In this document: one piece after another, positions 1 to 8,062 of the stretch
Numbering within the stretch: position 1 is the stretch's first letter
How the letters are laid out: each line of letters opens with the position of its first letter
DNA from: JARDZU01 sp963730285
Lineage (GTDB): Bacteria; Actinomycetota; Acidimicrobiia; Spongiisociales; ZC4RG35
Assembly (NCBI GenBank): GCA_963730285.1
Contig: CAVSQY010000011.1
Location: 1-49,979, forward strand
DNA length: 49,979 nucleotides
Direction of reading: 5' to 3'
Program-made: the position numbers and the translations under genes
The notes under the pieces: generated by a model
What the model was told of the DNA's origin: nothing
Database searches by the model: none
What the model saw: only the letters and a program-made list of their open reading frames with translations

Positions 1-24
1 GGGGTTCAAATCCCCTCAGCTCCA
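1..24 (+). tRNA. 3' end of a tRNA-Ala gene, cut by the window edge
   Basis: The first bases form a T-arm (GGGG, loop TTCAAAT, CCCC) followed by the acceptor 3' strand CAGCTCC and discriminator A. The matching 5' strand would be GGGGCTG, with the G3-U70 wobble pair that marks alanine tRNAs. No CCA is encoded (CTA follows). The anticodon lies outside the window, so the isoacceptor cannot be named. It could also be a remnant like the two similar copies downstream rather than a working gene. Confidence 0.55.
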
Positions 25-40
25 CTAAAACCCCTGGTCA
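1..40 (+). repeat. tRNA-Ala 3'-end direct repeat, copy 1 (att-like)
   Basis: Bases 6-40 (tRNA 3' end plus about 15 bases beyond it) recur at 5621-5655 with 29 of 35 identical by my count. A shorter copy is at 1814-1834. Repeats of a tRNA 3' end that run past the tRNA boundary are the usual trace of site-specific integration by tyrosine recombinases. No integrase is visible between the copies, so the link is inferred. Confidence 0.5.
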
Positions 41-73
41 TACCTGTCAGAGTTAGGTAGGTCTGTCCCACTT

Positions 74-152
74 TGGCTTCGGGTGGTGTGTCTCACTGTT
101 CGATCCGGCTTCGGTTCTTGGGCGACAGTGGCTTCGGCTCCTGTGTCTCACT
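74..152 (+). repeat. short direct repeat pair, possible IS-end debris
   Basis: TGGCTTCGG, five variable bases, then GTGTCTCACT occurs at 74-97 and again at 129-152. The pair lies just upstream of the IS481-type transposase remnant and may be debris of that element's end. No matching inverted end is visible on the other side. Confidence 0.3.
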
Positions 153-178
153 CTGATTGTCTTCTTGGGGTATCCGCG

Positions 179-395
179 CCCGAGGAGGTTGTCGTGGTGT
201 TGGCGGTGGTTTCTGTGAGTAAGCAGCGGTTGTTGGCGGTGCGGGAGGTGTTGGATTCCGGGGGCGTCGGTGACTGACGTGGCGGTCCGTATGACGCCGA
301 CCGTCGGACGATGCACCGTTGGCTGGTCCGGAATTCGGCTGAGGGGACGGCTGGGTTGGTTGATCAGAGTTCAAAGCCGGATACGCATGGGCCGG
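179..395 (+). pseudogene. IS481-family transposase N-terminal remnant
   Basis: Conceptual translation gives VSKQRLLAVREVLDSGG, then VTDVAVR in another frame, then DADRRTMHRWLVR and a region ending LVDQSSKPDTH. This is the N-terminal helix-turn-helix of IS481-like transposases, which typically read SKQRLLVVREV, VTEVAxRYxVxRxTVHRWL, GLxDRSSKP. A TGA at 275 and two compensating frame changes break it, and no DDE catalytic domain follows. It is a dead insertion-sequence scrap; it abuts another scrap of a regulator gene. Confidence 0.6.
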
Positions 396-405
396 CAGTG
401 ATCCC

Positions 406-486
406 CTCACCGATCGGGAGCGTGAAGTCCTCCGAGAGGTCGGTGAGGGACATCCCAACATGGAGATAGCGCAGCGGCTCCGGTAA
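406..486 (+). pseudogene. LuxR-type helix-turn-helix remnant
   Basis: The 26-codon stretch begins LTDREREVLREV and continues through NMEIAQRL before a TAA at 484. It matches the start of a LuxR/GerE DNA-binding domain (LTxREREVLxLVAxGxxNxEIAxxL). The second half of the domain and the whole sensory part are missing. Six bases later comes the stop codon of the convergent monooxygenase gene. It is probably left from deletion or insertion around the adjacent transposase remnant. Confidence 0.6.
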
Positions 487-491
487 ATGGA

Positions 492-1514
492 TCAACGCCA
501 GCCCAGTCCCGGCGCGACATGTTTCACGATGCTCTCCAAGGCGTGAGCGTTGTACTCGACACCTAGTTGATTCGGGACTGTGAGCAACAGTGTGTCGGCC
601 GCCGAGATGGCCTCGTCCTTCGCAAGTTGTTCGATGAGCACGTCAGGCTCGGCGGCGTACGACCGTCCAAAAATCGCTCGAGTGTTCTCGTCGATGAACC
701 CAATCTGGTCGTTGTCCTGCTTTCCGAACCCGAAGTAGGCGCGGTCACGTTCGTCGACCAGGGCGAAGATGCTCCTGCTGACCGACACTCGGGGCTCACG
801 TGTGTGGCCGGCTTCCTTCCAGGCTTTGCGATAGATCTCGATCTGTTTGCGCTGTTGGATGTGGAGAGGCTCGCCACTTTCGTCGAACTTGAGGGTCGAG
901 GTCTGCATGTTCATGCCCTTCTGGGCGGCCCAGACCGAGGTGTCGTTGGAGCCTGATCCCCACCAGATGCGGTCGCGCAAGCCCTCCGAGTGTGGTTCGA
1001 CCCGGAGCAGCCCGGGTGGGTTGGGGAACATCGGTCTTGGATTCGGCTGAGCAAACCCTCGCCCTTCCAGTAGCTCGAGGAACACATTGGTGTGTCTTCT
1101 GGCCATGTCGGCGTCCGACTCGCCCTCATCCGGTACGTGTCCGAAGTGGCGGAAACCGTCGATGACCTGTTCGGGTGATCCTCGACTGATTCCCAGCTGG
1201 AGCCGACCACCGGCGATGAGATCGGCCGCTCCGGCGTCTTCGAGCATGTAGAGCGGGTTCTCATATCGCATGTCGATGACTGCGGTGCCGATCTCGATTC
1301 GGCTGGTGCGGGCTCCGACGGCGGAGAGCAACGGGAACGGCGATCCGAGCTGTTGGGCGAAGTGATGAACCCGGAAGTAGGCACCGTCAACACCGAGCTC
1401 CTCGGCGGCGACCGCCAGCTCGATCGACTGGAGGAGTGCGTCGGAACCTGTCCGAACCTGTGAGTGCGGTGAGGCTGACCAGTGACCGAAGGAGAGAAAT
1501 CCGATCTTCTTCAC
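492..1514 (-). CDS. LLM-class flavin-dependent oxidoreductase (luciferase-like)
   Basis: The 340-residue protein is the usual length for bacterial luciferase-like monooxygenases, TIM-barrel enzymes that use reduced flavin to oxidise a small organic substrate in the cytosol. Residues 1-50 hold the first strand and helix (KKIGFLSFGHW, then AAEELGVDGAYFRVHH); RTSRIEIGTAVIDMRYENP at about 70-90 is the characteristic flavin-pocket strand, and LQLGISRGSPEQV follows. The substrate cannot be told from sequence. The gene stands alone between tRNA-Ala-like repeats, in a region rich in gene fragments, so recent transfer is plausible. The start ATG is followed by the barrel's first strand, which supports it. 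Confidence 0.85.
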   Translation of the reverse strand: MKKIGFLSFGHWSASPHSQVRTGSDALLQSIELAVAAEELGVDGAYFRVHHFAQQLGSPFPLLSAVGARTSRIEIGTAVIDMRYENPLYMLEDAGAADLIAGGRLQLGISRGSPEQVIDGFRHFGHVPDEGESDADMARRHTNVFLELLEGRGFAQPNPRPMFPNPPGLLRVEPHSEGLRDRIWWGSGSNDTSVWAAQKGMNMQTSTLKFDESGEPLHIQQRKQIEIYRKAWKEAGHTREPRVSVSRSIFALVDERDRAYFGFGKQDNDQIGFIDENTRAIFGRSYAAEPDVLIEQLAKDEAISAADTLLLTVPNQLGVEYNAHALESIVKHVAPGLGWR

Positions 1515-1878
1515 GATGGTCGCCAGTTTCGCGCACTCTGCATGGTTGCTGGTTCAAGACAACGCTGAGATTCTCGACCCAGGCTAAGACTCAAGGTCGA
1601 CGCTCGACGATGGTCTGCGATAACCGAAGACATGGTCCGTCGGATCTCACGGAACCACGCCTCGGTCAAACCAAGTCAATGCTCCCAGCCCTTTCAACGT
1701 CTCACCAGGTCTCACGTCGCTCGGCCCGCAGCCGCCCCACAGAGGCCTGAATGTGTGCCGTTTCCCATGGTCAGAGCGTCTTGACCGCATCTTTCGCAAC
1801 GAGGGGTCAGGGGCTCAAACCCCCTCAGCTCCACAATCTGACTGCATAGTGCCGAACGGCTAAGCAGCCGGCTCCTCC
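1515..1878. other. intergenic stretch with a tRNA-Ala-like fragment
   Basis: No convincing gene is present in these 364 bases. The only recognisable element is the tRNA-Ala 3'-end copy at 1811-1834. Reading frames across it on the minus strand contain ELRGFEPLTPR, a well-known false translation of tRNA 3' regions. Confidence 0.5.
1811..1834 (+). repeat. tRNA-Ala 3'-end repeat, copy 2
   Basis: CTCAAACCCCCTCAGCTCCAC at 1814-1834 differs from the copy at the window start by two bases and keeps a pairable T-arm and the CAGCTCCA acceptor end. No D-arm or anticodon arm lies upstream, so this is a fragment, not a tRNA gene. It may mark a second integration boundary. Confidence 0.5.
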
Positions 1879-2217
1879 TCAGCCCGCCGCTTTCTTGACG
1901 AGGGCGCCAATCCTCGCTTCGGTCGAAGCGTCCAGCGAGGTGAGCGTCCAGGCGACCGGGTGCATGTGGGCGTCCTCTGCGCGAGTTGGGTTGTCGCCTT
2001 CGCCGAAGCCGAAGGCGATGAAATCCTTGCCGATCTTGATGTAGCAGACGTCCTTGCCGTTCTTGACATAGAACGGGAGTCCCCAACGTATGGTCGGTTC
2101 GAGCGACGGTGCGCTCTCCCGAATGACGTGGTGGAGGCGTTCTCCAATCTCCCGATACTGCTCGGGGGCATCAGCGATCTTCGCGAGGACGGCTTCATCA
2201 CCCTTCTTCGTGAACAT
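1879..2217 (-). CDS. DUF1801 (YdhG-like) domain protein
   Basis: This 112-residue protein has the DUF1801/YdhG fold signature: a helical start, then PTIRWGLPFYVKNGKDVCYI and KIGKDFIAFGFGEGD. Such proteins are small, cytosolic and related to the frataxin-like/YjbR group; their biochemical role is unknown. The ATG at 2217 is chosen because GGAGG lies about 10 bases upstream and the conserved family begins close by; the frame stays open further upstream but codes for nothing recognisable. It is a single gene, convergent with nothing recognisable. Confidence 0.75.
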   Translation of the reverse strand: MFTKKGDEAVLAKIADAPEQYREIGERLHHVIRESAPSLEPTIRWGLPFYVKNGKDVCYIKIGKDFIAFGFGEGDNPTRAEDAHMHPVAWTLTSLDASTEARIGALVKKAAG

Positions 2218-2590
2218 GTGCTTGGAACCTCCCTGGTCGCCGCCTTTGGAACCCGTGTGTTCTTGGCTCCGAACGCTTTTCGTCCTTCGCCGATAGCCAC
2301 GGTACACGTGGCCCGGAGCCGGGGCTTCTCGGTGCTGGTTCACTCTCCGGCGACCCTGGAGTCTCGACATTCTTGTGTCAGCAGCCCAACGCATTGTCGA
2401 TGACGGCGCAGACTCACTGCAGATCGCTTTTGTCGATGCCTCCGACGTGTTTCGTGAGCATTGACTGGGGAACGGTGTGGAGCCCATCGCAGTTGATCGC
2501 CGACTCATGGTCGGGCCTGGCGAGCTGAGGATCGATGGGGACTTCTGCTGCCAGTCCTCGCCTAGTGGATGTGAGTGTTAGCGCTCGGCG
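2218..2590. other. gap with a coding-like tail
   Basis: No intact gene is visible. On the plus strand at 2363-2464 a short open stretch reads LDILVSAAQRIVDDGADS and ends in VFREH before TGA at 2462. Its composition is protein-like and the start resembles helix 1 of TetR-type regulators, but the rest does not match, so I leave it unassigned as possible gene debris. Confidence 0.25.
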
Positions 2591-3721
2591 CTAGCTCGAC
2601 TCAGCTTCGTGGTGACGTTGTGTGGAGGGGACGATCCGGTGGCTTTGGATGTGCTCGGCGACATGTCGGGCGTCCCGGCCCACGCCCACCAGCAAGGCCG
2701 AGCCGAGTGTGCGTTGGAAGAGGAGCCCCATGAAGTAGAGGCCGGGCTGGGACTCGACCACGCCACGTTCGTGGATTGGATAGCCGTAGTCGTCAAAGAC
2801 GGAGAGGTCGATCCAGCCGTAGTCGGCGACGAATCCTGTGCACCAGATGACGTTGGCCACGTCCAGAACGCGGCCGTCGTCCAATTGGGGTTGGCCATTT
2901 TGGCTCCCAACCGTCCTCCCTACCCATTCGATCCCAGCCTCGAGGATCCTCTTTCGGGTACCTCCGGCACGGGGAATGCCTCTCGGAGGATGGAGGAAAT
3001 GGTCTCGCACTTTGCGCCCAATCGGGTTGGCGACGTTGATGACTTTGGTGGCCACGAACACCATGACCGGCGCCACCAGCCGATCGGTGACTGTGCCTGG
3101 CCGGGTCGGCTCCTCCCCGTGGTCGTTGCCCGATATCCAAACTTGATGGTGGTCGACGAGATCCAACGCGATCTCGGCTCCCGATTGGCCGGCACCCACG
3201 ATAAGCACAGTGCCCTCTTTGATTTGTGATGGCCGGCGGTAGTCGGATGAGTGCATCTGGACGATGCCGGGATCCAGGGAATCAGCGAAGTTGGGGATGC
3301 TGGGGTGGTGGAAGCCTCCGGTGGCGACGACCACGTTGTCAGCTCTGACCTCATCGTCGGCTGTCGTCACGACATATCTATCACTGTCAGCGGCGACTCG
3401 GGTTGCTTTAACTCCGGTCTTCACCGGAAGCTCGAACTCGGCGGCGTAGTCGACCAGGTAGTCAGCGATGTCGTCTTTGCCCGGAAGCGAATGGCGCGGT
3501 CCCGGGTAGGGCATGCCGGGAAGGCTGTTGTATCGACCCGGGGTGAAGAGACGCAGCGAATCCCACCTGTTTCGCCAAGCGGCTCCGACCCCTTGGTTCT
3601 CGTCGAAGACCACGTGATCAACTCCGAGCCGCTGCAGGTGATAGCTGGTGGCCAGACCGGCCTGACCTCCGCCGATGACAACGGTGCTGTACCACGATCT
3701 CATGCCGTCCCCATGCTCCAT
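2591..3721 (-). CDS. flavin-containing monooxygenase (CzcO-like FAD/NADPH oxidoreductase)
   Basis: The 376-residue product has two Rossmann motifs: VVIGGGQAGLATSYHL near the N-terminus for FAD and VLIVGAGQSGAEIALDL near the middle for NADPH. WCTGFVADYGWI near the C-terminus is the typical third flavoprotein motif. It belongs to the flavin-containing or Baeyer-Villiger type monooxygenases often labelled CzcO. Its substrate is unknown. The start at 3721 (MEHGDGMRSW) has AGGA 8 bases upstream; the reading frame continues upstream to 3802 without homology, and 3703 is another possible start. It lies 121 bases downstream of the LuxR regulator on the same strand, so it may be its target. Confidence 0.8.
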   Translation of the reverse strand: MEHGDGMRSWYSTVVIGGGQAGLATSYHLQRLGVDHVVFDENQGVGAAWRNRWDSLRLFTPGRYNSLPGMPYPGPRHSLPGKDDIADYLVDYAAEFELPVKTGVKATRVAADSDRYVVTTADDEVRADNVVVATGGFHHPSIPNFADSLDPGIVQMHSSDYRRPSQIKEGTVLIVGAGQSGAEIALDLVDHHQVWISGNDHGEEPTRPGTVTDRLVAPVMVFVATKVINVANPIGRKVRDHFLHPPRGIPRAGGTRKRILEAGIEWVGRTVGSQNGQPQLDDGRVLDVANVIWCTGFVADYGWIDLSVFDDYGYPIHERGVVESQPGLYFMGLLFQRTLGSALLVGVGRDARHVAEHIQSHRIVPSTQRHHEAESS

Positions 3722-3842
3722 CAAATCGTTCCTCGCTCTGGCCTCACGCAGTCCAAAGTATTGGATTCTCGAGCGACTGACTTCGGGAGTATTAGCCAAC
3801 AATCACGAAGGAGCGACATGGGTGATATCACCCAATGTGCCG

Positions 3843-5483
3843 TCAGAGGAGATCGTGTTCGTACGCGAAGGCAGTCGCCGCGGTGCGCGATGGCACCCCG
3901 AGTTTCGTCAGGATGTTGCTGACATGGCGATCGATCGTCTTTACCGACAAGCCCAACTCGTCAGCGATTTCCCGGTTGGTCGAGCCCGTGGCGACCAGTC
4001 CCAACACCTCCAACTCGCGGGGCGACAGCCCATCACGGCCCGCCGAAGGCGCGGCCCTTCCGGGATCAACGGGGACGCCCAGCCGCTTCAATGCATCCTT
4101 CGCCGCCGACATCTCGAGTTCCGCCGTGTCTTCATCGCCCATCGTCCTACAGGCGTCGCTGATGAGTACCCGGGTTCGAGCAGCTTCGTATGGCGCCTCA
4201 AGGTCGCTCCATCGCGCGAATGCACTCCTCAGACTGACAAGAGCGGCGCTCGCTTCGCCCGTGGCGAGTTGAACCGCACCCCTCGCTGAATGAGCCTCTG
4301 CTGCGAGCAGCTCGGTCCCGACGGTCTTGGCAAGATCCTCGAGTTCAGAGGTCGCCGTCTCGGCCGACTCCAAGTCGCCAATCTCGACCATCACCTCGAC
4401 GAAAGCCGGCAGCAGTTTGATGCGAGACCTGGGGCTGGTCCACTCTGCTTCAAGCCTCCGCGCGGCGGATGCAGCTTCTTCGATCCTTTCCTGTGCAAGA
4501 CGGAGACGCGACAAGCCAGGCTGCGGGTCGCGACCCCACTCACGAGCTCGCAGATAGGCGCGCTCGGCTCCTTGGAGATTCCCCTGAATCCGATGCACCT
4601 CTCCAAGCTCGTAGAAAGCGCCCGCCTTGAGCCGCTCGTCGGCTGCCCCTTCGAAGCGAACCTGCGCCTCCTCGGCAGCATGCGATGCAGCGGCGAAGTA
4701 TCCCTGGTGTCGCAACACGCGGGCGCGATGGGTTAGACACTGCCCCGTGTATGTCACCATGCCATCCTGCAGCTCACACCAGCTCCTGAGGGCGTCGGTC
4801 CATTCCTTGGCGCGCCGTACATCGCCGATCTCCTCGCAGGCGTCGATGAGCGAGCAGTAGACGGTCCCGGCAATAGGCGCGGAGAGCTGGCCCGAAACGA
4901 CAGTGACCATCGCCTCATCGAGCATCCGCAGCCCTTCATCGACCTTTCCGGCTCTGATGGTCGCACGACCTCCAATGTTGAGGCCGAGCGCAATTAGATC
5001 CTCCTCGCCCCAGGATCGACCGATTCTCACCACGGAGGTGGCGGTTTCGATGCCGTCTTCGTGACGGTGCTCGATCGCCGTCAACCGGAAAGCCTCCAGC
5101 ACGAAGATGTAGCCCCGCCCCACGCTGTCAGGAGGAAGTCCTTCGGCGAGCTGCGCCGTCTTCGACATCCAACCGCTGCTCTGTGCAAGATCGCCGTTGT
5201 TCATCAGCATGAAGGCGATCCAGAAACCTGCTCGGACCGCTGAGGGCAGGTCACGGCGATTCAGATGAGTCCGATGCGCGCGTGACCGAGCGGAGACCGC
5301 GATGTCGACTCGTCCCAATAGGTAAGCCGCTGTGGACCACAATTCCAGGTCGTCAGTGCCAAGTGCAGAAATGTCGCGAGGTTTGCTCAAAGCTTCGAAC
5401 GTCTCGCCCCACTCCATGCGACCCCTGATCTCCCGTACCCGGAGAGCTTGGTCAATCTCACTGGGATCATGTGAATCGGCCAC
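3843..5483 (-). CDS. LuxR-family regulator with TPR-like repeats
   Basis: The 546-residue protein ends in a complete LuxR/GerE helix-turn-helix: LSPRELEVLGLVATGSTNRE, then ADELGLSVKTIDRHVSNI. The preceding roughly 450 residues are Ala/Leu/Glu-rich helical repeats resembling tetratricopeptide units, as in the C-terminal half of LAL/MalT-type regulators. It lacks the N-terminal AAA ATPase of that class; the first residues are already helical and there is no Walker A motif. It would act as a cytosolic transcription factor sensing an unknown protein or ligand. The likely target is the downstream monooxygenase. Confidence 0.8.
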   Translation of the reverse strand: MADSHDPSEIDQALRVREIRGRMEWGETFEALSKPRDISALGTDDLELWSTAAYLLGRVDIAVSARSRAHRTHLNRRDLPSAVRAGFWIAFMLMNNGDLAQSSGWMSKTAQLAEGLPPDSVGRGYIFVLEAFRLTAIEHRHEDGIETATSVVRIGRSWGEEDLIALGLNIGGRATIRAGKVDEGLRMLDEAMVTVVSGQLSAPIAGTVYCSLIDACEEIGDVRRAKEWTDALRSWCELQDGMVTYTGQCLTHRARVLRHQGYFAAASHAAEEAQVRFEGAADERLKAGAFYELGEVHRIQGNLQGAERAYLRAREWGRDPQPGLSRLRLAQERIEEAASAARRLEAEWTSPRSRIKLLPAFVEVMVEIGDLESAETATSELEDLAKTVGTELLAAEAHSARGAVQLATGEASAALVSLRSAFARWSDLEAPYEAARTRVLISDACRTMGDEDTAELEMSAAKDALKRLGVPVDPGRAAPSAGRDGLSPRELEVLGLVATGSTNREIADELGLSVKTIDRHVSNILTKLGVPSRTAATAFAYEHDLL

Positions 5484-5617
5484 ATGTCGACTTTATCGAC
5501 CCGGTTGGCGCGCCCCCAGATCGACTCTGGCAAGTCTCACGTCGCTCGCGCCTCTGTGGAAACACACGATCAGAGACAGGCGGGCCGACTGTCGCCATGT
5601 CTAACAAAGGGGGTTTC

Positions 5618-5655
5618 GGCTCAAATCCACTCAGGTCCACTAGACACCCTGGTCC
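5618..5655 (+). repeat. tRNA-Ala 3'-end repeat, copy 3 (degenerate)
   Basis: Bases 5621-5655 match bases 6-40 of the window in 29 of 35 positions, including the stretch beyond the tRNA (CACTA and CCCTGGTC). The T-arm pairing is broken here, so the copy is decayed. It marks the right boundary of the region holding the monooxygenases and the LuxR gene, and the left boundary of the gene-fragment mosaic. Confidence 0.5.
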
Positions 5656-5696
5656 GCCGGTGGGTCACGGTGAGATGCTCTTGGTCAAGGCCTCAA

Positions 5697-6037
5697 TCAT
5701 TCCGCGTTCGCAGCCCGGTCGAGACCGTCGATGATGAGGTCCAAGCCGAACTCGAAAGAGTCGCCAAAGTCGTATCCGGGTTTGAGTACGTGCTCGAATG
5801 TCAACTCGGCGAGGTTGCGGTAGTCGTCGGTGGGAAAATGAGCCGCAATCTGCTCGGCGACCTCGGCGAAAACCCTCCCCGCCGCTTGCCGGCAATGTGG
5901 CTTCCTCGAAGGCAAACCCGTAGACGAAACTGTCGAGGATGGCGTAGGCGTGTGCCGTCATCTGGATCGACAACCCACCGTTCCGCAGACACTCGATGAC
6001 AGCGTCGTGGTGGCGGAGGGTCTGCGGGATCGCAAGC
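5697..6037 (-). pseudogene. TetR-type regulator, C-terminal fragment with a frameshift
   Basis: Two frames read like the C-terminal ligand-binding domain of TetR regulators: LRHHDAVIECLRNGGLSIQM followed by AYAILDSFVYGFAFEEATLP in one, and FAEVAEQIAAHFPTDDYRNL followed by LKPGYDFGDSFEFGLDLII in the other, ending DRAANAE before the stop. The frame changes near 5890. The DNA-binding N-terminus is absent: homology stops at about 6037, where an oppositely oriented dehydrogenase fragment starts. The gene is doubly inactivated. Confidence 0.7.
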
Positions 6038-6275
6038 GGCGCCTACGCCGAGTGCGCCGCAGCCAAAGAGGAGAAGCTGGCGCACAAGCCCTCCGCACTC
6101 TCCTTCGAGGAGGCAGCTGTCGCGGCCATCTCCGGCATCACCGCCCTGCAGGCCCTCACCGATGTCGGAGAGGTCCAGGCAGGCCAGTCGGTGCTGATCA
6201 TCGGCGCCTCCAGTGGAGTTGGGAGCTATGCAGTCCAACTGGCCAAGGCTCTCGGGGCGACAGCGACGGGCTATC
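6038..6275 (+). pseudogene. internal fragment of a quinone-oxidoreductase/alcohol dehydrogenase
   Basis: The segment reads GAYAECAAAKEEKLAHKP through SFEEAAVAAISGITALQAL to GQSVLIIGASSGVGSYAVQL and ends at ALGATATG. This is the centre of medium-chain (zinc-type, NADPH quinone oxidoreductase) dehydrogenases, including the GASSGVG nucleotide-binding loop. The N-terminal catalytic domain and the C-terminal half are both missing. Its ends abut a TetR fragment and an AAA fragment, each on the opposite strand. Confidence 0.7.
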
Positions 6276-6284
6276 TCCTTCTGA

Positions 6285-6566
6285 CAGCTTTCGGCGCATG
6301 AGCGCCAACGCCGATGTCGGGTGGTCGGAGAGGAGCTCTTCAGCCAACTCGGGCAACACATGACCCAAAGGCCCATACGGAATCGTGGCGGAGTCCACTG
6401 TCACGGGCATCCACCAAACAGTGCGGCCTGACGCCTGGGCAGCCTCTGTGACAAGACGTGTCTTCCCGATGCCGGCGGGCCCGGTCACCACCGCGCCACG
6501 CCCCGCTGCTATCGCTTTGATCAGGGCGTCGAGTTCGTCGTCCCTACCAACGAGATCCGCCACCAT
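6285..6566 (-). pseudogene. N-terminal fragment of an AAA-type (LAL/LuxR) regulator
   Basis: The frame starts MVADLVGRDDELDALIKAI, has Walker A in VVTGPAGIGKTRLVTEAA, and continues to LALMRRKLSE, where similarity ends near 6285-6300. This is the start of the ATP-binding domain of large LuxR-type regulators or adenylate-cyclase-like ATPases. Walker B, the helical repeats and the HTH are missing. The frame stays open to 6198, but that part is antisense to the dehydrogenase fragment and is not a real continuation. Confidence 0.65.
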
Positions 6567-6767
6567 CCCGAAAACCGTACACGTGTGCCACCGCGGTATG
6601 ACCTGAACGGAGCGATATGCACCATCGTGGCCGGCATAGCCGACCGCTCTGTCCGAGATCGGAGGTATGTCGTTGTCTCAGGTCAACTCCATTAGCGTTT
6701 CAAGATCGATCGATTCGACACGAAGGTGAAGTACGTGGTTGCCCAGGTTCCTGGTTGGTAGGCCCAG

Positions 6768-7982
6768 ATGAGCTACCGACCATCGAACAGCCTTCCGCTG
6801 GGCATTGTCGGTGGAGGGATTCTGGGTCTTGCCATTGCGCGGGAGCTGATCTCACGGTTTCCGGGCCTCGAAGTCATTGTGTTCGAGAAGGAAGACCGCG
6901 TCGGGCTCCATCAGACTGGGCACAACTCCGGCGTCGTCCATGCCGGTATCTACTACCAGCCCGGCTCGCTCAAGGCCCAGCTGTGTACGAGGGGACGGTC
7001 GATGCTCCGCGAATACTGCGAGGAGCATCGGCTCGCCTTCCGCGAGTGCGGGAAACTCGTAGTCGCCGTCGACGAATCCGAGATGGGCCGCCTCGCCAAC
7101 CTGGAAAGGACCGCGACTGAGAACAGCGTCCCCGGGCTGCGCCGGGTCGACACTGAGGAGATCGCCCAGATCGAGCCTCACGCAGTCGGGCTAGCGGCAC
7201 TTCACTCGCCCAAGACGGCTATCACCGATTTTGTTGGCGTGGCAAATGCCTACGCCGCGGACATCGAGGCAGCCGGAGGGCGAATACTCCTTTCGAGTGA
7301 GGTCACCAAGATCGGCCGGGCAGGAGATGGCATTGAGGTGCTCACCGGATCGGGTGTACGGCGGGTGGGGAGGCTCGTCATCTGTGCCGGTCTGCAATCA
7401 GATCGTGTTGCCGAGCCGGTTGATGGCCAGAGCGCACCACGGATCGTGCCATTTCGCGGGGAATACATGAAGGTGGTCGATACGAAGAGAGATCTGGTGC
7501 GCGGACTCATATATCCCGTCCCGGATCCTCGTTATCCGTTCCTGGGCGTTCACTTCACCACCATGGTCTCCGGGGACCTCGAGGTCGGTCCAAACGCGGT
7601 GCTCGCCTTGAAGCGGGAGGGCTACCGCCGCCGCGACGTGAACCTCGCCGATGTGGGCAGCATTCTCTCCTGGCCGGGGTTTTGGCGGATGGCAGCCTCC
7701 AACTGGCGGGCCGGTGTCGAAGAGGTCTGGGGGTCGGTGTCCAAGCGCGCCTACATGGCCAAGGCGAGCCGCTATGTGCCGGAGATCGGGCCCGAAGACG
7801 TTGTCAAAGCCAGGACCGGGGTCCGGGCCCAGGCACTCGACCGCGACGGATCACTCGTGGACGACTTCAGAATCTTCGAAAGTGAGGGCGTGTTCAGTGT
7901 TCGCAATGCCCCATCGCCGGGGGCCACTTCGAGCCTGGCCATTGCCGAGCATGTGGCGGATCGGATCGAGGGCCGCCATTGA
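6768..7982 (+). CDS. lhgO: L-2-hydroxyglutarate oxidase
   Basis: The 404-residue FAD enzyme oxidises L-2-hydroxyglutarate to 2-oxoglutarate, usually passing electrons to oxygen or the quinone pool. FAD motif GIVGGGILGLAIARELISRF lies at about 12-31, followed by the family-typical GLHQTGHNSGVVHAGIYYQP near 48-67. IVPFRGEYMKV and VGPNAVLALKREGY are further LhgO hallmarks, and VRNAPSPGATSSLAIAEHV closes the FAD site. The length matches the family. It is followed 80 bases later by a DinB gene on the same strand. The function call is by family and is firm. Confidence 0.92.
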   Translation: MSYRPSNSLPLGIVGGGILGLAIARELISRFPGLEVIVFEKEDRVGLHQTGHNSGVVHAGIYYQPGSLKAQLCTRGRSMLREYCEEHRLAFRECGKLVVAVDESEMGRLANLERTATENSVPGLRRVDTEEIAQIEPHAVGLAALHSPKTAITDFVGVANAYAADIEAAGGRILLSSEVTKIGRAGDGIEVLTGSGVRRVGRLVICAGLQSDRVAEPVDGQSAPRIVPFRGEYMKVVDTKRDLVRGLIYPVPDPRYPFLGVHFTTMVSGDLEVGPNAVLALKREGYRRRDVNLADVGSILSWPGFWRMAASNWRAGVEEVWGSVSKRAYMAKASRYVPEIGPEDVVKARTGVRAQALDRDGSLVDDFRIFESEGVFSVRNAPSPGATSSLAIAEHVADRIEGRH

Positions 7983-8062
7983 TGCTCATTCAACTCGACT
8001 TCGACTGAAGGCTCACCTCCCTAAGGTTGCGATCCTGAATCTGGGCATGGGTGAGGTGATGT

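Noticed and set aside
1712..2086. Minus-strand ORF with VELRGFEPLTPR
   Set aside because: A known false translation of tRNA 3' regions; it covers the tRNA-Ala fragment and is antisense-like to DUF1801.
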